DNA of 64,000 bases from contig JASJOG010000122.1 in NCBI GenBank assembly GCA_030142905.1, positions 124,001 to 188,000 of the forward strand, given 5' to 3'. A program made the position numbers and the translations under genes. Shown piece after piece: positions 43,201 to 55,900 of the stretch; within the stretch, counting starts at the first letter, position 1, and every line of letters begins with the position of its first letter. Source of the DNA: Heliopora coerulea (lineage: Eukaryota > Cnidaria > Anthozoa > Scleralcyonacea > Helioporidae). The notes below the pieces were generated by a model. It saw nothing but the letters and a program-made list of their open reading frames with translations, was not told the DNA's origin and searched no databases.

Positions 43201-46200
43201 GCATTGGCGTGCTTTTGGAAATTTTCGAGAAATCCTACTCACTGCAAACACAGTAATTTCACTGTCCGTTTCACTAATCGTCTTATCTCGCCGAGATAAA
43301 GCGTTTTTCGCGAGTTTCACAAATTCTCACAGCACCTCATCGAATCAACGAAATTCGATTTGTTTTATCATGTATGGTTGGAAAGGAATATTTTAGGAGA
43401 TTTGTAAAAGTTTGTGACACGTATTTCGCTTCAAACCAATTCTAACCATTCTTATGGCTTTTTACACTATAAGGGCTAAAGAGGCCATTTTCTAAAAATT
43501 GCCATTTCTTAAGAAATAGTGCTCGAATCGATGAACTAATACTTTTATTACTTTCTCTGGCCGGAATAGATTATTAAAGAAGCATTGGCGTGCTTTTGGA
43601 AATTTTCGAGAAAACCTACTCACTGCAAACACAGTAATTTCACTGTCCGTTTCACTAATCGTCTTATCTCGCCGAGATAAAGCGTTTTTTGCGAGTTTCA
43701 CAAATTCTCACAGCACCTAGATGAATCGACGTTATTCGTTTTGTTTTATTATGTATGGGTGGAAAGGAACATTTTAGGAGGTTTGGAAAAGTTTGGGACA
43801 CGTATTTCGCTTCAAACCAATTCTAACCATTCTTATCGCTTTTCGCCCTATAATGGCTAAAGAGGCCATTTTCTAAAAATTGCCATATTTTAAGAAATAG
43901 TTCTCGAATCGAAGAACTAATACTTTTATTACCTCGTCTGACCCGAATAGATTATTTTCGAAGCATCGGTGTGCTTTTGAAAATTTTCGAGAAAACCTAC
44001 TTGCTGCAAGCACATTAGTTTATCTTTTCGTTTGCCTATTCTTCTTATCTCGTGGAGATAAAAAGCGTTTTTCACGAGTTTCACAAATTCTCACAGCACC
44101 TCATCGATTCAACGAAATTCGATTTGTTTTATCATGTATGGTTGGAAAGGAACATTTTAGGAGATTTGTAAAAGTTTGTGACACGTATTTCGCTTCAAAT
44201 CAATTCTAACCATTCTTATGGCTTTTTACACTATAAGGGCTAAAGAGGCCATTTTCAAAACATTGCCATATCTTAAGAAATATTGCTCGAATCGATGAAC
44301 TAATACTTTTATTACTTTCTCTGACCGGAATAGATTATTAAAGAAGCATTGGCGTGCTTTTGGAAATTTTTGAGAAAACCTACTCACTACAAACACAGTA
44401 ATTTCACTGTCCGTTTCACAAATCGTCTTATCTCGCCCAGATAAAGCGTTTTTTGCGAGTTTCACAAATTCTCACAGCACCTAGATGAATCGACGTTATT
44501 CATTTTGTTTTATTATGTATGGGTGGAAAGGAACATTTTAGGAGGTTTGGAAAAGTTTGGGACACGTATTTCGCTTCAAATCAATTCTAACCATTCTTAT
44601 CGCTTTTCGCCCTATAATGGCTAAAGAGGCCATTTTCTAAAAATTGCCATATTTTAAGAAATAGTTCTCGAATCGAAGAACTAATACTTTTATTACCTCA
44701 TCTGACCCGAATAGATAATTTTAGGAACATTGGGGATTTTTAGGAAATTTTCGATAAAACCTCCTTACTGCAAACACAATAATTTCACTGTCCGTTTCAC
44801 TAATCGTCTTATCTATCCGAGATAAAGCGTTTTTCGCGAGTTTCACAAATTCTCACAGCACCTAGATGAATCGACGTTATTCGATTTGTTTTATCATGTA
44901 TGGGTGGAAAGGAACATTTTAGGAGGTTTGGAAAAGTTTTGGACATGTATTTCGCTTCAAACCCATTCTTACCCTTTCTATGGCGTTTCCGCTTCTGATG
45001 CTTAAAAGACCAATTTCTAAACATTGAAATATTATCGCAAATAGTTCTCCAATCAATGAACTAATACTTTTATTCTCTTCTCTTACCGGAATAGATCATT
45101 TTAGAAGTATTGGTGAGTTTTGGAAATTTTCGAGAAAACCTACTCACTGCAAACACAGTAATTTCACTGTCCGTTTCACTAATCGTCTTATCTCGCCGAG
45201 ATAAAGCGTTTTTCGCGAGTTTCACAAATTCTCACAGCACCTCATCGAATCGACGAAATTCGATTTGTTTTATCATGTATGGTTGGAAAGGAACATTTTA
45301 TAAGATTTGGAAAAGTTTGGGACACGTATTTCGCTTCAAACCAATTCTAACCATTATTATGGGTGTTTACACTATAAGGGCTAAAGAGGCCATTTTCTAA
45401 ACATTGCCATATTTTAAGAAATAGTGCTCGAATCGAACAACTAATACTTTTATTACCTCCTCTGAACCGAATAGATAATTTTAGAAGCATTGGGGATTTT
45501 TAGAAAATTTTCGATAAAACCTCCTTACTGCATACACAGTAATTTCACTGTCTGTTTCACTAATCGTCTTCTCTCGCCGAGATAAAGCGTTTTTGACGAG
45601 TTTCACAAAATTTGAAAGCATCTCGTCGAATCGACGAATTTCGATTTGTTTTATCATGTATGGGTGGAAAGGAACATTTTAGGAAGTTTAAAAAAGTTTG
45701 GGACACGTATTTCGCTTCAAACCCATTCTAACCATTCTTATCGCTTTTCGCCCTATAAAGTCTAAAGAGGCCATTTTCTAAATATTGCCATATCTTAAGA
45801 AATACTTATCGAATCGATGAACTAATACTTTTATTACGTCCTCTGACCCGAATAGATCATTTTAGAAGCATTGGCGTGCTTTTGGAAATTTTCGAGAGAA
45901 TCTACTCTATGGAAACACAGTAATTTCACTGTCAGTTTCACTAATCGTCTTATCTCGCCGAACTAAAGCGTTTTTCGCGAGTTTCACTAATTCTCACAGC
46001 ACCACGTCGAATCGACAAAATTCAATTTGTTTTATCATGTATGGGTGGAAAGGAACATTTTAGGAATTTTGGAAAAGTTTGAGACACGTATTTCGCTTTA
46101 AACCAATTCTTACTATTCTTATGGCTCTTTGCAATATAAGGGTAAAAAGGTTATTTTCTAAACAAAGCCATTTCTTAAGAAATAGTGGTAGAATCGATGA

Positions 46201-48060
46201 ACTAATACTTTTATTACCTCCTTTAACCGGAATAGATCATTTTAGAAGCATTGGGGAGCTTTCGGAAATTTTCGAGAAAACCTAATTACTGCAAACACAG
46301 TTATTTCACTGTACGTTTTACTAATCGTCTTATCTCACCGAGATAAAGCGTTTTTCACGAGTTTCACAAATTCTAACAGCACCTAGATGAATCGACGAAA
46401 TTCGATTTCTTTAATCATGTATGGGTGGAAAGGAACATTTTAGGGGGTTTAAAAAAGTTTGGAACATGTATTTCGTTTCGAACCAATTTTTACCCTTTTT
46501 ATGGCGTTTACGCTTCTGACGCTTAAAAGACCAATTTCTAAACATTGATATATTATCGCAAATAGTTCTCCAATCAATGAACTAATACTTTTTTTCTCTT
46601 CTCTTACCCGAATAGATCATTTAAGAAGCATTGGCGAGCTTTGAAAATTTTCGAGAAAACCTACTCACTGCAAACACAATAATTTCACTGTCCGTTTCAC
46701 TAATCGTCTTATCTCGACGAGATAAAGCGTTTTTCGCTAGTTTAAAAATTCTCACAGCACCTAGATGAATCGACGTTATTCGATTTGTTTTATCATGTAT
46801 GGGTGGTAAGGAACATTTTAGGAGGTTTGGAAAAATTTGGGACACGTATTTCGCTTCAAACCAATTCTAACCATTCTTATCGCTTTTCGCCTTATAAGGT
46901 CTAAAAAGGCCATTTTCTAAAAATTGCCATATCTTAAGAAAAAGTCCTATTATCGATGAACTAATACTTTTATTACCTCCTCTGACCCGATTAGATTATT
47001 TTAGAAGCATTGGCGTGCTTTTGAAAATTTTCGAGAAAAGTATTTGCTGCAAGCACATTGGTTTATCTTTTCGTTTGCCTATTCTTCTTATCTCGTGGAG
47101 ATAAAGCGTTTTTCATGAGTTTCAAAAATTCTCACAGCACCTCCTCGAATCGACGAAATTTGATTTGTTTTATCATGTATGGGTGGAAAGGAACATTTTT
47201 GGAATTTTGGAAAAGTTTGTGACACGTATTTCGCTTCAAACCAATTCTAACCATTCTTATCGCTGTTCGCCGTATAAGGGCTAAAGAGGCCATTTTCTAA
47301 ACATTGCCATATCTTAAGAAATAGTGCTCTAATCGAAGAACTAATACTTTTATTACCTCCTCTGACCCGAATAAATTATTTTAGAAGCATTGGCGTGCTT
47401 TTGGAAATTTTCGAGAAATCCTACTAACTGTAAACAGAGTAATTTCACTGTCCGTTTCTCTAATATTCTTATATCGCCGAGATAAAGCGTTTTTCACGAG
47501 TTTCACAAATTCTAACAGCACCTAGATGGATCGACGAAATTCGATTTCTTTAATCATGTATGAGTGGTAAATAACATTTTAAGAGGTTTTGAAAAGTTTG
47601 GGACACGTATTTCGCTTCGAACCAATTCTAACCCTTTTTATGGCGTTTGAGCTTCTGATGCTTAAAAGGCCTATTTCTAAGCACTGAAATATTATCGCAA
47701 ATAGTTCTCCAATCAAAGAACTGATACTTTTATTCTCTTGTCTTACCCGAATAGATCATTTTAGAAGCATTGGCGAGTTTTGAAAATTTTCGAGAAAACC
47801 TACTCACTGCAAACACAGTAATTTTACTGTCCGTTTTACTAATCGTCTTATCTCGCCGAGATAAAGCGTTTTTCGCGAGGTTCACAAATTCTCACAGCAC
47901 CTAGATGAATCGACGTTATTCGATTTGTTTTATCATGTATGGTTGAAAAGGAATATTTTTGGTGGATTTGAAAAGTTTGGGACACGTATTTCGCTTCGAA
48001 CCAATTCTTACCCTTTTTATGGCGTTTCCGCTCCTGATGCTTAAAAGACCAATTTCTAAA
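40260..48060. repeat. Superblock S, copy 3 (~7.8 kb)
   Basis: Starts with 351-bp short monomers (40,381 and 40,732), following 22,942 and 23,294 at offset about 17,438. It gains one monomer near 41,250-41,630 (offset 17,820), then jumps at about 42,470 to follow 28,070 onward at offset 14,400, which is a loss of nine monomers. From about 44,600 it follows copy 1 at offset 25,375 to the end. Confidence 0.85.
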
Positions 48061-50140
48061 CATTGAAATATTATCGCAAATAGTTCTCCTATCAATGAAC
48101 TAATACTTTTAATCTCTTATCCTTCCCGAATAGATCATTTTAGAAGCATTGGTGTGCTTTTGGAAATTTTCGAGAAATCCTACTCACTGCAAACAAAGTA
48201 ATTTCACTGTCCGTTTCACTAATCGTCTTATCTCGTCTGATAAAGCGTTTTTCGCAAGTTTCACAAATTCTCACAGCACCTCATCGAATCAACGAAATTC
48301 GATTTGTTTTATCATGTATGGGTGGAAAGGAACATTTTAATAAGTTTAAAAAAGATTGGGATACGTATTTCGCATCAAACTAATTCTAACCATTCTTATC
48401 GCTTTTCGCACTATAAGGGCTAAAGAGGCGATTTTCTAAAATTGCCATATCTTAAGAAATAGAGCTGGAATCGATGAACTAATACTTTTATTACCTCCTA
48501 TGACCCGAATAGATTATTTTAGAAGCATTGGCGTGCTTTTGGAAATTTTCGAGAAAACCTACTCACTGCAAAAACAGTAATTTCACTAACCTTTTCACTA
48601 ATCGTCTTATCTCGCCGAGATAAAGCGTTTTTCCCGAGTTTCACAAATTCTCACAGCACCTTCTTCGAATCGACAAAATTCGATTTGTTTTATCATATAT
48701 GGTTTGAAAGGAACATTTTAGGATGTTTTGAAAAGTTTTGGACACGTATTTCGCTTCGAACCAATTCTAACCATTCTTATCGCTTTTCGCCCTATAAGGG
48801 CTAAAGAGGCCATTTTCTAAACATTGCTATATTTTCAGAAATACTGCTCGAATCGATGAACTACTACTTTTTTACCTCCTCTGACCCGAATAGATTATTT
48901 TAGAAGCAATGGCGAGCTTTAGGAAATTTTCGAGAAAACCTACTAACTGTAAATAGAGTAATTCCATTGTCCTTTTCTCTAATATTCTTATCTCGCCGAG
49001 ATAAAGCGTTTTTCACGAGTTTCACAAATTCTAACAGCACCTAGATTAATCGACGAAATTCGATTTCTTTAATCATGTATGGGTGGATAGGAACATTTTA
49101 AGAGGTTTTGAAAAGTTTGGGCCACGTATTTAATTCGAACCAATTCTTACCCTTTTTATGGCGTTTGCGCTTCTGATGCTTAAGAGGCCAATTTCTAAAC
49201 ATTGAAATATTATCGCAAATAGTTATCCAATCAATGAACTAATACTTTTATTTACTTCTCTTACCGGAATAGATCATTTAAGAAGCATTGGCGAGCTTTT
49301 GAAAATTTTCGAGAAAACCTACTCACTGCAAACACAGTAATTCACTGTCCGTTTCTATAATATACTTATCTCACCGAGATAAAGCGTTTTTCGCGAGTTT
49401 CACAAATTCTCACACCACCTAGATGAATCGACGTTATTCGATTTGTTTTATCATGTATGCGTGGAAAGGAACATTTTAGTAATTTTGAAAAAGTTTGAGA
49501 CACGTATTTCGCTTCAAACCAATTCTAACCATTCTTATCGCTTTTTGCACTATTATTAGGGCTAAAGAGGCCATTTTCTAAACATTGCCATTTCTTACGA
49601 AATACTGCTCGAATCGATGAACTACTACTTTTTTACCTCCTCTGACCCGAATAGATTATTTTAGAAGCAATGGCGAGCTTTAGGAAATTTTCGAGAAAAC
49701 CTACTAACTGTAAACAGAGTAATTTCACTGTCCGTTTCACTAATCGTCTTATCTCGCCGAGATAAAGCGTTTTTCGCGAGTTTCACAAATTCTAACAGCA
49801 CCTAGATGAATCGACGAAATTCGATTTCTTTAATCATGTATGGGTGGAAAGGGACATTTTAGGAGATTTTGAAAAGTGTGAGACACGTATTTCGCTTCGA
49901 ACCAATTCTTATCCTTTTTTTGGCGATTACGCTTCTGATTCTTAAAAGGCCTTTTTCTAAACATTGAAGTATTATCGCAAATAGTTCTCCAATCAATGAA
50001 CTAAAACTTTTATTCTCTTCTCTTACCCGAATAGATCATTTTAGAAGCATTGGCGAGTTTTGAAAATTTTCGAGAAAACCTACTAACTGTAAACAGAGTA
50101 ATTTCACTGTCCGTTTCACTAATCGTCTTATATCGCCGAG
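47890..50140. repeat. Block T, copy 2
   Basis: Second copy of 31,970-34,220 at offset 15,920. It directly continues superblock copy 3, as block T copy 1 continues superblock copy 2. The pair S+T was therefore probably duplicated as one unit. Confidence 0.82.
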
Positions 50141-52980
50141 ATTAAGCGTTTTTCGCGAGTTTCACAAATTCTCACAGCACCTAGATGGATCGACGAAATT
50201 CGGTTTCTTTAATCATGTATGGGTGGAAAGGAACATTTTAGCAGTTTTGGAAAAGTTTGGGACACGTATTTCGCTTCAAACCAATTCTAACCATTTTTAT
50301 CGCTTTTCGCCCTATAATGGCTAAAGAGGCCATTTTCTCAAAATTGCCATATTTTAAGAAATAGTGCTCGAAACCAAGAACTAATACTTTTATTACATTC
50401 TCTGACCCGAATAGATCATTTTAGAAGCATTGGGGATTTTTAGGAAATTTTCGATAAAACGTCCTTACTGCAAACACAGTAATTTCACTGTCTGTTTCTC
50501 TAATCGTCTTATCTCGCCGAGATAAAGCGTTTTTGACGAGTTTCACAAAATTATGAAAGCATCTCGTCGAATCGACGAAATTCGATTTGTTTTATCATGT
50601 ATGGGTGGAAAGGAACATTTTACGAAGTTTAAAAAAGTTTGGGACACGTATTTCGCTTCAAACCAATACTAACCATTCTTATCGCTTTTCGCTCTATAAG
50701 GTCTAAAGATGGCATTTTCTAAACATTGCTATATTTTCAGAAATACTGCTCGAATCGATGAACTACTACTTTTTTACCTCCTCTGACCCGAATAGATTAT
50801 TTTAGAAGCAATGGCGAGCTTTAGGAAATTTTCGAGAAAACCTACTAACTGTAAACAGAGTAATTTCACTGTCCGTTTCACTAATCGTCTTATCTCGCCG
50901 AGATAAAGCGTTTTTCGCGAGTTTCACAAATTCTAACAGCACCTAGATGAATCGACGAAATTCGATTTCTTTAATCATGTATGGGTGGAAAGGGACATTT
51001 TAGGAGATTTTGAAAAGTGTGAGACACGTATTTCGCTTCGAACCAATTCTTATCCTTTTTTTGGCGATTACGCTTCTGATTCTTAAAAGGCCTTTTTCTA
51101 AACATTGAAGTATTATCGCAAATAGTTCTCCAATCAATGAACTAAAACTTTTATTCTCTTCTCTTACCCGAATAGATCATTTTAGAAGCATTGGCGAGTT
51201 TTGAAAATTTTCGAGAAAACCTACTAACTGTAAACAGAGTAATTTCACTGTCCGTTTCACTAATCGTCTTATCTCGCCGAGATAAAGCGTTTTTCGCGAG
51301 TTTCACAAATTCTCACAGCACCTAGATGGATCGACGAAATTCGATTTCTTTAATCATGTATGCGTGGAAAAGAACATTTTAGGAGGTTTTGAAAAGTTTG
51401 GGCCACGTATTTCGCTTCGAACCAATTCTTACCCTTTTTATGGCGTTTGCGCTTCTGATGCTTAAAAGGCCAATTTCGAAACATTGAAATATTATCGCAA
51501 ATAATTCTCCAATTAATGAACTAATACTTTTAATCTCTTCTCCTTCCCGAATAGATCATTTTAGAAGCATTGGCGTGCTTTTGGAAATTTTCGAGAAATC
51601 CTACTCACTGCAAACACAGTAATTTCACTGTCCGTTTCACTAATCGTCTTATATCGCCGAGATTAAGCGTTTTTCGCGAGTTTCACAAATTCTCACAGCA
51701 CCTAGATGGATCGACGAAATTCGGTTTCTTTAATCATGTATGGGTGGAAAGGAACATTTTAGCAGTTTTGGAAAAGTTTGGGACACGTATTTCGCTTCAA
51801 ACCAATTCTAACCATTTTTATCGCTTTTCGCCCTATAATGGCTAAAGAGGCCATTTTCTCAAAATTGCCATATTTTGAGAAATAGTGCTCGAAACCAAGA
51901 ACTAATACTTTTATTACATTCTCTGACCCGAATAGATCATTTTAGAAGCATTGGGGATTTTTAGGAAATTTTCGATAAAACGTCCTTACTGCAAACACAG
52001 TAATTTCACTGTCTGTTTCTCTAATCGTCTTATCTCGCCGAGATAAAGCGTTTTTGACGAGTTTCACAAAATTATGAAAGCATCTCGTCGAATCGACGAA
52101 ATTCGATTTGTTTTATCATGTATGGGTGGAAAGGAACATTTTACGAAGTTTAAAAAAGTTTGGGACACGTATTTCGCTTCAAACCAATACTAACCATTCT
52201 TATCGCTTTTCGCTCTATAAGGTCTAAAGATGGCATTTTCTAAACATTGCTATATTTTCAGAAATACTGCTCGAATCGATGAACTACTACTTTTTTACCT
52301 CCTCTGACCCGAATAGATTATTTTAGAAGCAATGGCGAGCTTTAGGAAATTTTCGAGAAAACCTACTAACTGTAAAAAGAGTAATTTCACTGTCCGTTTC
52401 TCTAATATTCTTATCTCGCCGAGATAAAGCGTTTTTCACGAGTTTCACAAATTCTAACAGCACCTAGATGGATCGAAGAAATTCGATTTCTTTAATCATA
52501 TATGGGGGAAAGTTTGGGCCACGTATTTAATTCGAACCAATTCTTACCCTTTTTATGGCGTTTGCGCTTCTGATGCTTAAGAGGCCAATTTCTAAACATT
52601 GAAATATTATCGCAAATAGTTATCCAATCAATGAACTAATACTTTTATTTACTTCTCTTACCCGAATAGATCATTTAAGAAGCATTGGCGAGCTTTTGAA
52701 AATTTTCGAGAAAACCTACTCACTGCAAACACAGTAATTCACTGTCCGTTTCTATAATATTCTTATCTCGCCGAGATAAAGCGTTTTTCGCGAGTTTCAC
52801 AAATTCTCACAGCACCTACATGAATCAACGTTATTCGATTTGTTTTATCATGTATGCGTGGAAAGGAACATTTTAGGAATTTTGAAAAAGTTTGAGACAC
52901 GTATTTCGCTTCAAACCAATTCTAACCATTCTTATGGGTGTTTACACTATAAGGACTCAAGAGGCCATTTTCTAAACATT
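49660..52980. repeat. Nested 1,141-bp and 1,521-bp tandem duplications
   Basis: The rare string GTGTGAGACACG occurs at 49,876 and 51,017, 1,141 bp apart (three monomers). The rare string AGCAGTTTTGG occurs at about 50,240 and 51,761, 1,521 bp apart (four monomers). The last part repeats the 12,120-13,556 block, including a 351-bp short monomer near 52,500. Beyond about 52,980 the sequence is diverged. Confidence 0.85.
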
Positions 52981-55900
52981 GGCATATTTTAAGAAATATT
53001 GAACGAATCGATGAACTAATACTTTTATTAACTCCTCTGACCCGAATAGATTATTTTAGAAGTATTGGCGTGCTTTTGGAAATTTTCGAGAAAACTACTC
53101 ATTGCAAACACATAATTTCACTGTCCGTTTCACTAGTCGTTTTATCTCGCCGAGATAAAGCGTTTTTCGCGAGTTTCACAAATTCTCACAGCACCTAGAT
53201 GAATCAACGTTATTCGATTTGTTTTATCATGTATGGGTGGAAAGAAACATTTTTGCAATTTTGAAAAAGTTTGCGACACGTATTTCGCTTCAAACCAATT
53301 CTTACCATTCTTATCACTTTTCGCACTTTAAGGTCTAAAGAGGCCATTTTCTAAAAATTGCCATTTCTTAAGAAATACTGCTCGAATCGATGAACTAATA
53401 CTTTTATTATCTCCTCTCACCCGAATAGATTATTTTAGAAGCATTGGCGAGCTTTAGGAAATTTTCGAGAAAACCTACTCATTGCAAAAACAGTAATTTC
53501 ACTGTCCGTTTCACTAATCGTCTTATCTCGCCGAGATAAAGCGTTTTTCACGAGTTCACAAATTCTAACAGCACCTAGATGGATCGACGAAATTCGATTT
53601 CTTTAATCATGCATGGGTGGTAAGGAACATTTTAGGAGGTTAAGAAAAGTTTTAGAAACGTATTTCGCTTCGAAAAAATTCTTACCCTTTTTATGGCGTT
53701 TGCGCTTCTGATGCATAAGAGGCCAATTTCTAAACATTGAAATATTATTGCAAATAGTCCTCCAATCAATGAACTAATACTTTTATTCTCTTCTCTTACC
53801 CGAATAGATCATTTTAGAAGCATTGGCGAGCTTTTGAAAATTTTCGAGAAAACCTACTTACTGCAAACACAGTAATTTCACTGTCCGTTTCTCTAATATT
53901 CTTATCTCACCGAGATAAAGCGTTTTTCGCGAGTTTCACAAATTCTCACAACACCTAGATGAATCGAAGTTATTCGATTTGTTTTATCATGTATGAGTGG
54001 AAAGGAACATTTTAGAAGGTTTGGAAAAGTTTGGGACACGTATTTCGCTTCAAACCAATACTAATTATTCTTATGGATCTTTGCATTATAAGGCTAAAGA
54101 GGCCATTTTCTAAACATTGCCTTATCTTAAGAAATACTGCTCAAATCAATGAACTAATACTTTTATTACCTCCTCTGACCCGAATAGATTATTTTAGAAG
54201 CATTGGCGTGCTTTTGGAAATTTTCGAGTAATCCTACTTACTGCAAACACAGTAATTTCACTGTCCGTTTCACTAATCGTCTTAATTCGCCGAGATAAAG
54301 CGTTTTTCGCGATTTTCGCAAAATCGGACAGCACCTCATCGAATTAAGAAAATTCGATTTGTTTTATCATGTATGCGTGGAAAGGAACATTTTAGGTTGT
54401 TTAAAAAAGTTTGGGACACGTATTTCGCTTCAAACGATTCTAAAAATTCTTATCGCTTTTCGCCCTATAAGGGCTAAAGAAGGGATTTTCTAAACATTGC
54501 CATATCTTAAGAAATATTGCTGGAATCGATGAAGTAATACTTTTATTAACTCCTCTGACCCGAATAGATTATTTTAGAAGTATTGGCGTGCTTTTGGAAA
54601 TTTTCGAGAAAACCTACTCACTGCAAACATAGTAATTTCACTCTCCGTTTCACTAATCGTCTTATCTCGTGGAGATAAAGCGTTTTTCGCGAGTTTCACA
54701 AATTCTCACACCAGCTAGATTAATCGACGAAATTCGATTTGTTTAAACATGAATCTGTGGAAAGGAACATTTTAGGAGGTTTAAAAAAGATTGGGACACC
54801 TATTTGGCTTCAAACTAATTCTAACCATTCTTATCGCTTTTCGCACTATAAGGGCTAAAGTGGCGATTTTCTTAATATTGCCATATCTTGAGAAATAGTG
54901 CTGGAATCGATGAACTAATACTTTTATTTCCTCCTCTGACCCGAATAGATTATTTTAGTAACATTGGCGTGCTTTTGGAAATTTTCGAGAAAACCTACTC
55001 ACTGCAAAAACACTAATTTCACTGTCCGTTTCACTAATCGTCTTATCTCGCCGAGATAAAGAGTTTTTCACGAGTTTCACAAATTCTAACAGCACTTAGA
55101 TTCATCGACGAAATTCGATTTCTTTAATCATGTATGGTTGGAAAGGAACATTTTAGGAGGTTTGGAAAAGTTTTGGACACGTATTTCGCTTCGAACCAAT
55201 TCTTACCCTTTTTATGGCGTTTGCGATTCTGATGCTTTAAAGGCCAATATCTAAACATTGAAATATTATCGCAAATAGTTCTCCAATCAATGAACTAATA
55301 CTTTTATTCTCTTCTCTTTCCCGAATAGATCATTTTAGAAGCATTGGCGAGCTTTTGAAAATTTTCGAGAAAACCTACTCACTGCAAACACAGTAATTTC
55401 ACTGTCCGTTTCACTAATCGTCTTATCTCGCCGAGATGAAGCGTTTTTCGCGAGTTTCACAAATTCACACAGCACCTAGATGAATCGACGTATTCGATTT
55501 GTTTTATCATGTATGGGTGGAAAGGAACATTTTAGTAGGTTTGGAAAAGTTTGGGACACGTATTTCGCTTCAAACGAATTCTAACCATTCTTATCGCTTT
55601 TCACCCTATAAGGTCTAATGAGGCCATTTTCTAAACATTGCCATATCTTAAGAAATACTGCTCAAATCGATGAACTAATACTTTTATTAACTTCTCTGAC
55701 CCGAATAGATTATTTTAGAAGCATTGGCGTGCTTTTTAGAAATTTTCGAGAAATCCTACTCACTGCAAACATAGTAATTTCACTGCCCGTTTCACTAATC
55801 GTCTTTTCTCGCCGAGATAAAGCGTTTTTTGCGAGATTCACAAATTCTCACAGCACCTCATCGAATCAACGAAATTCTGATTTGTTTTATTACGTATGGG

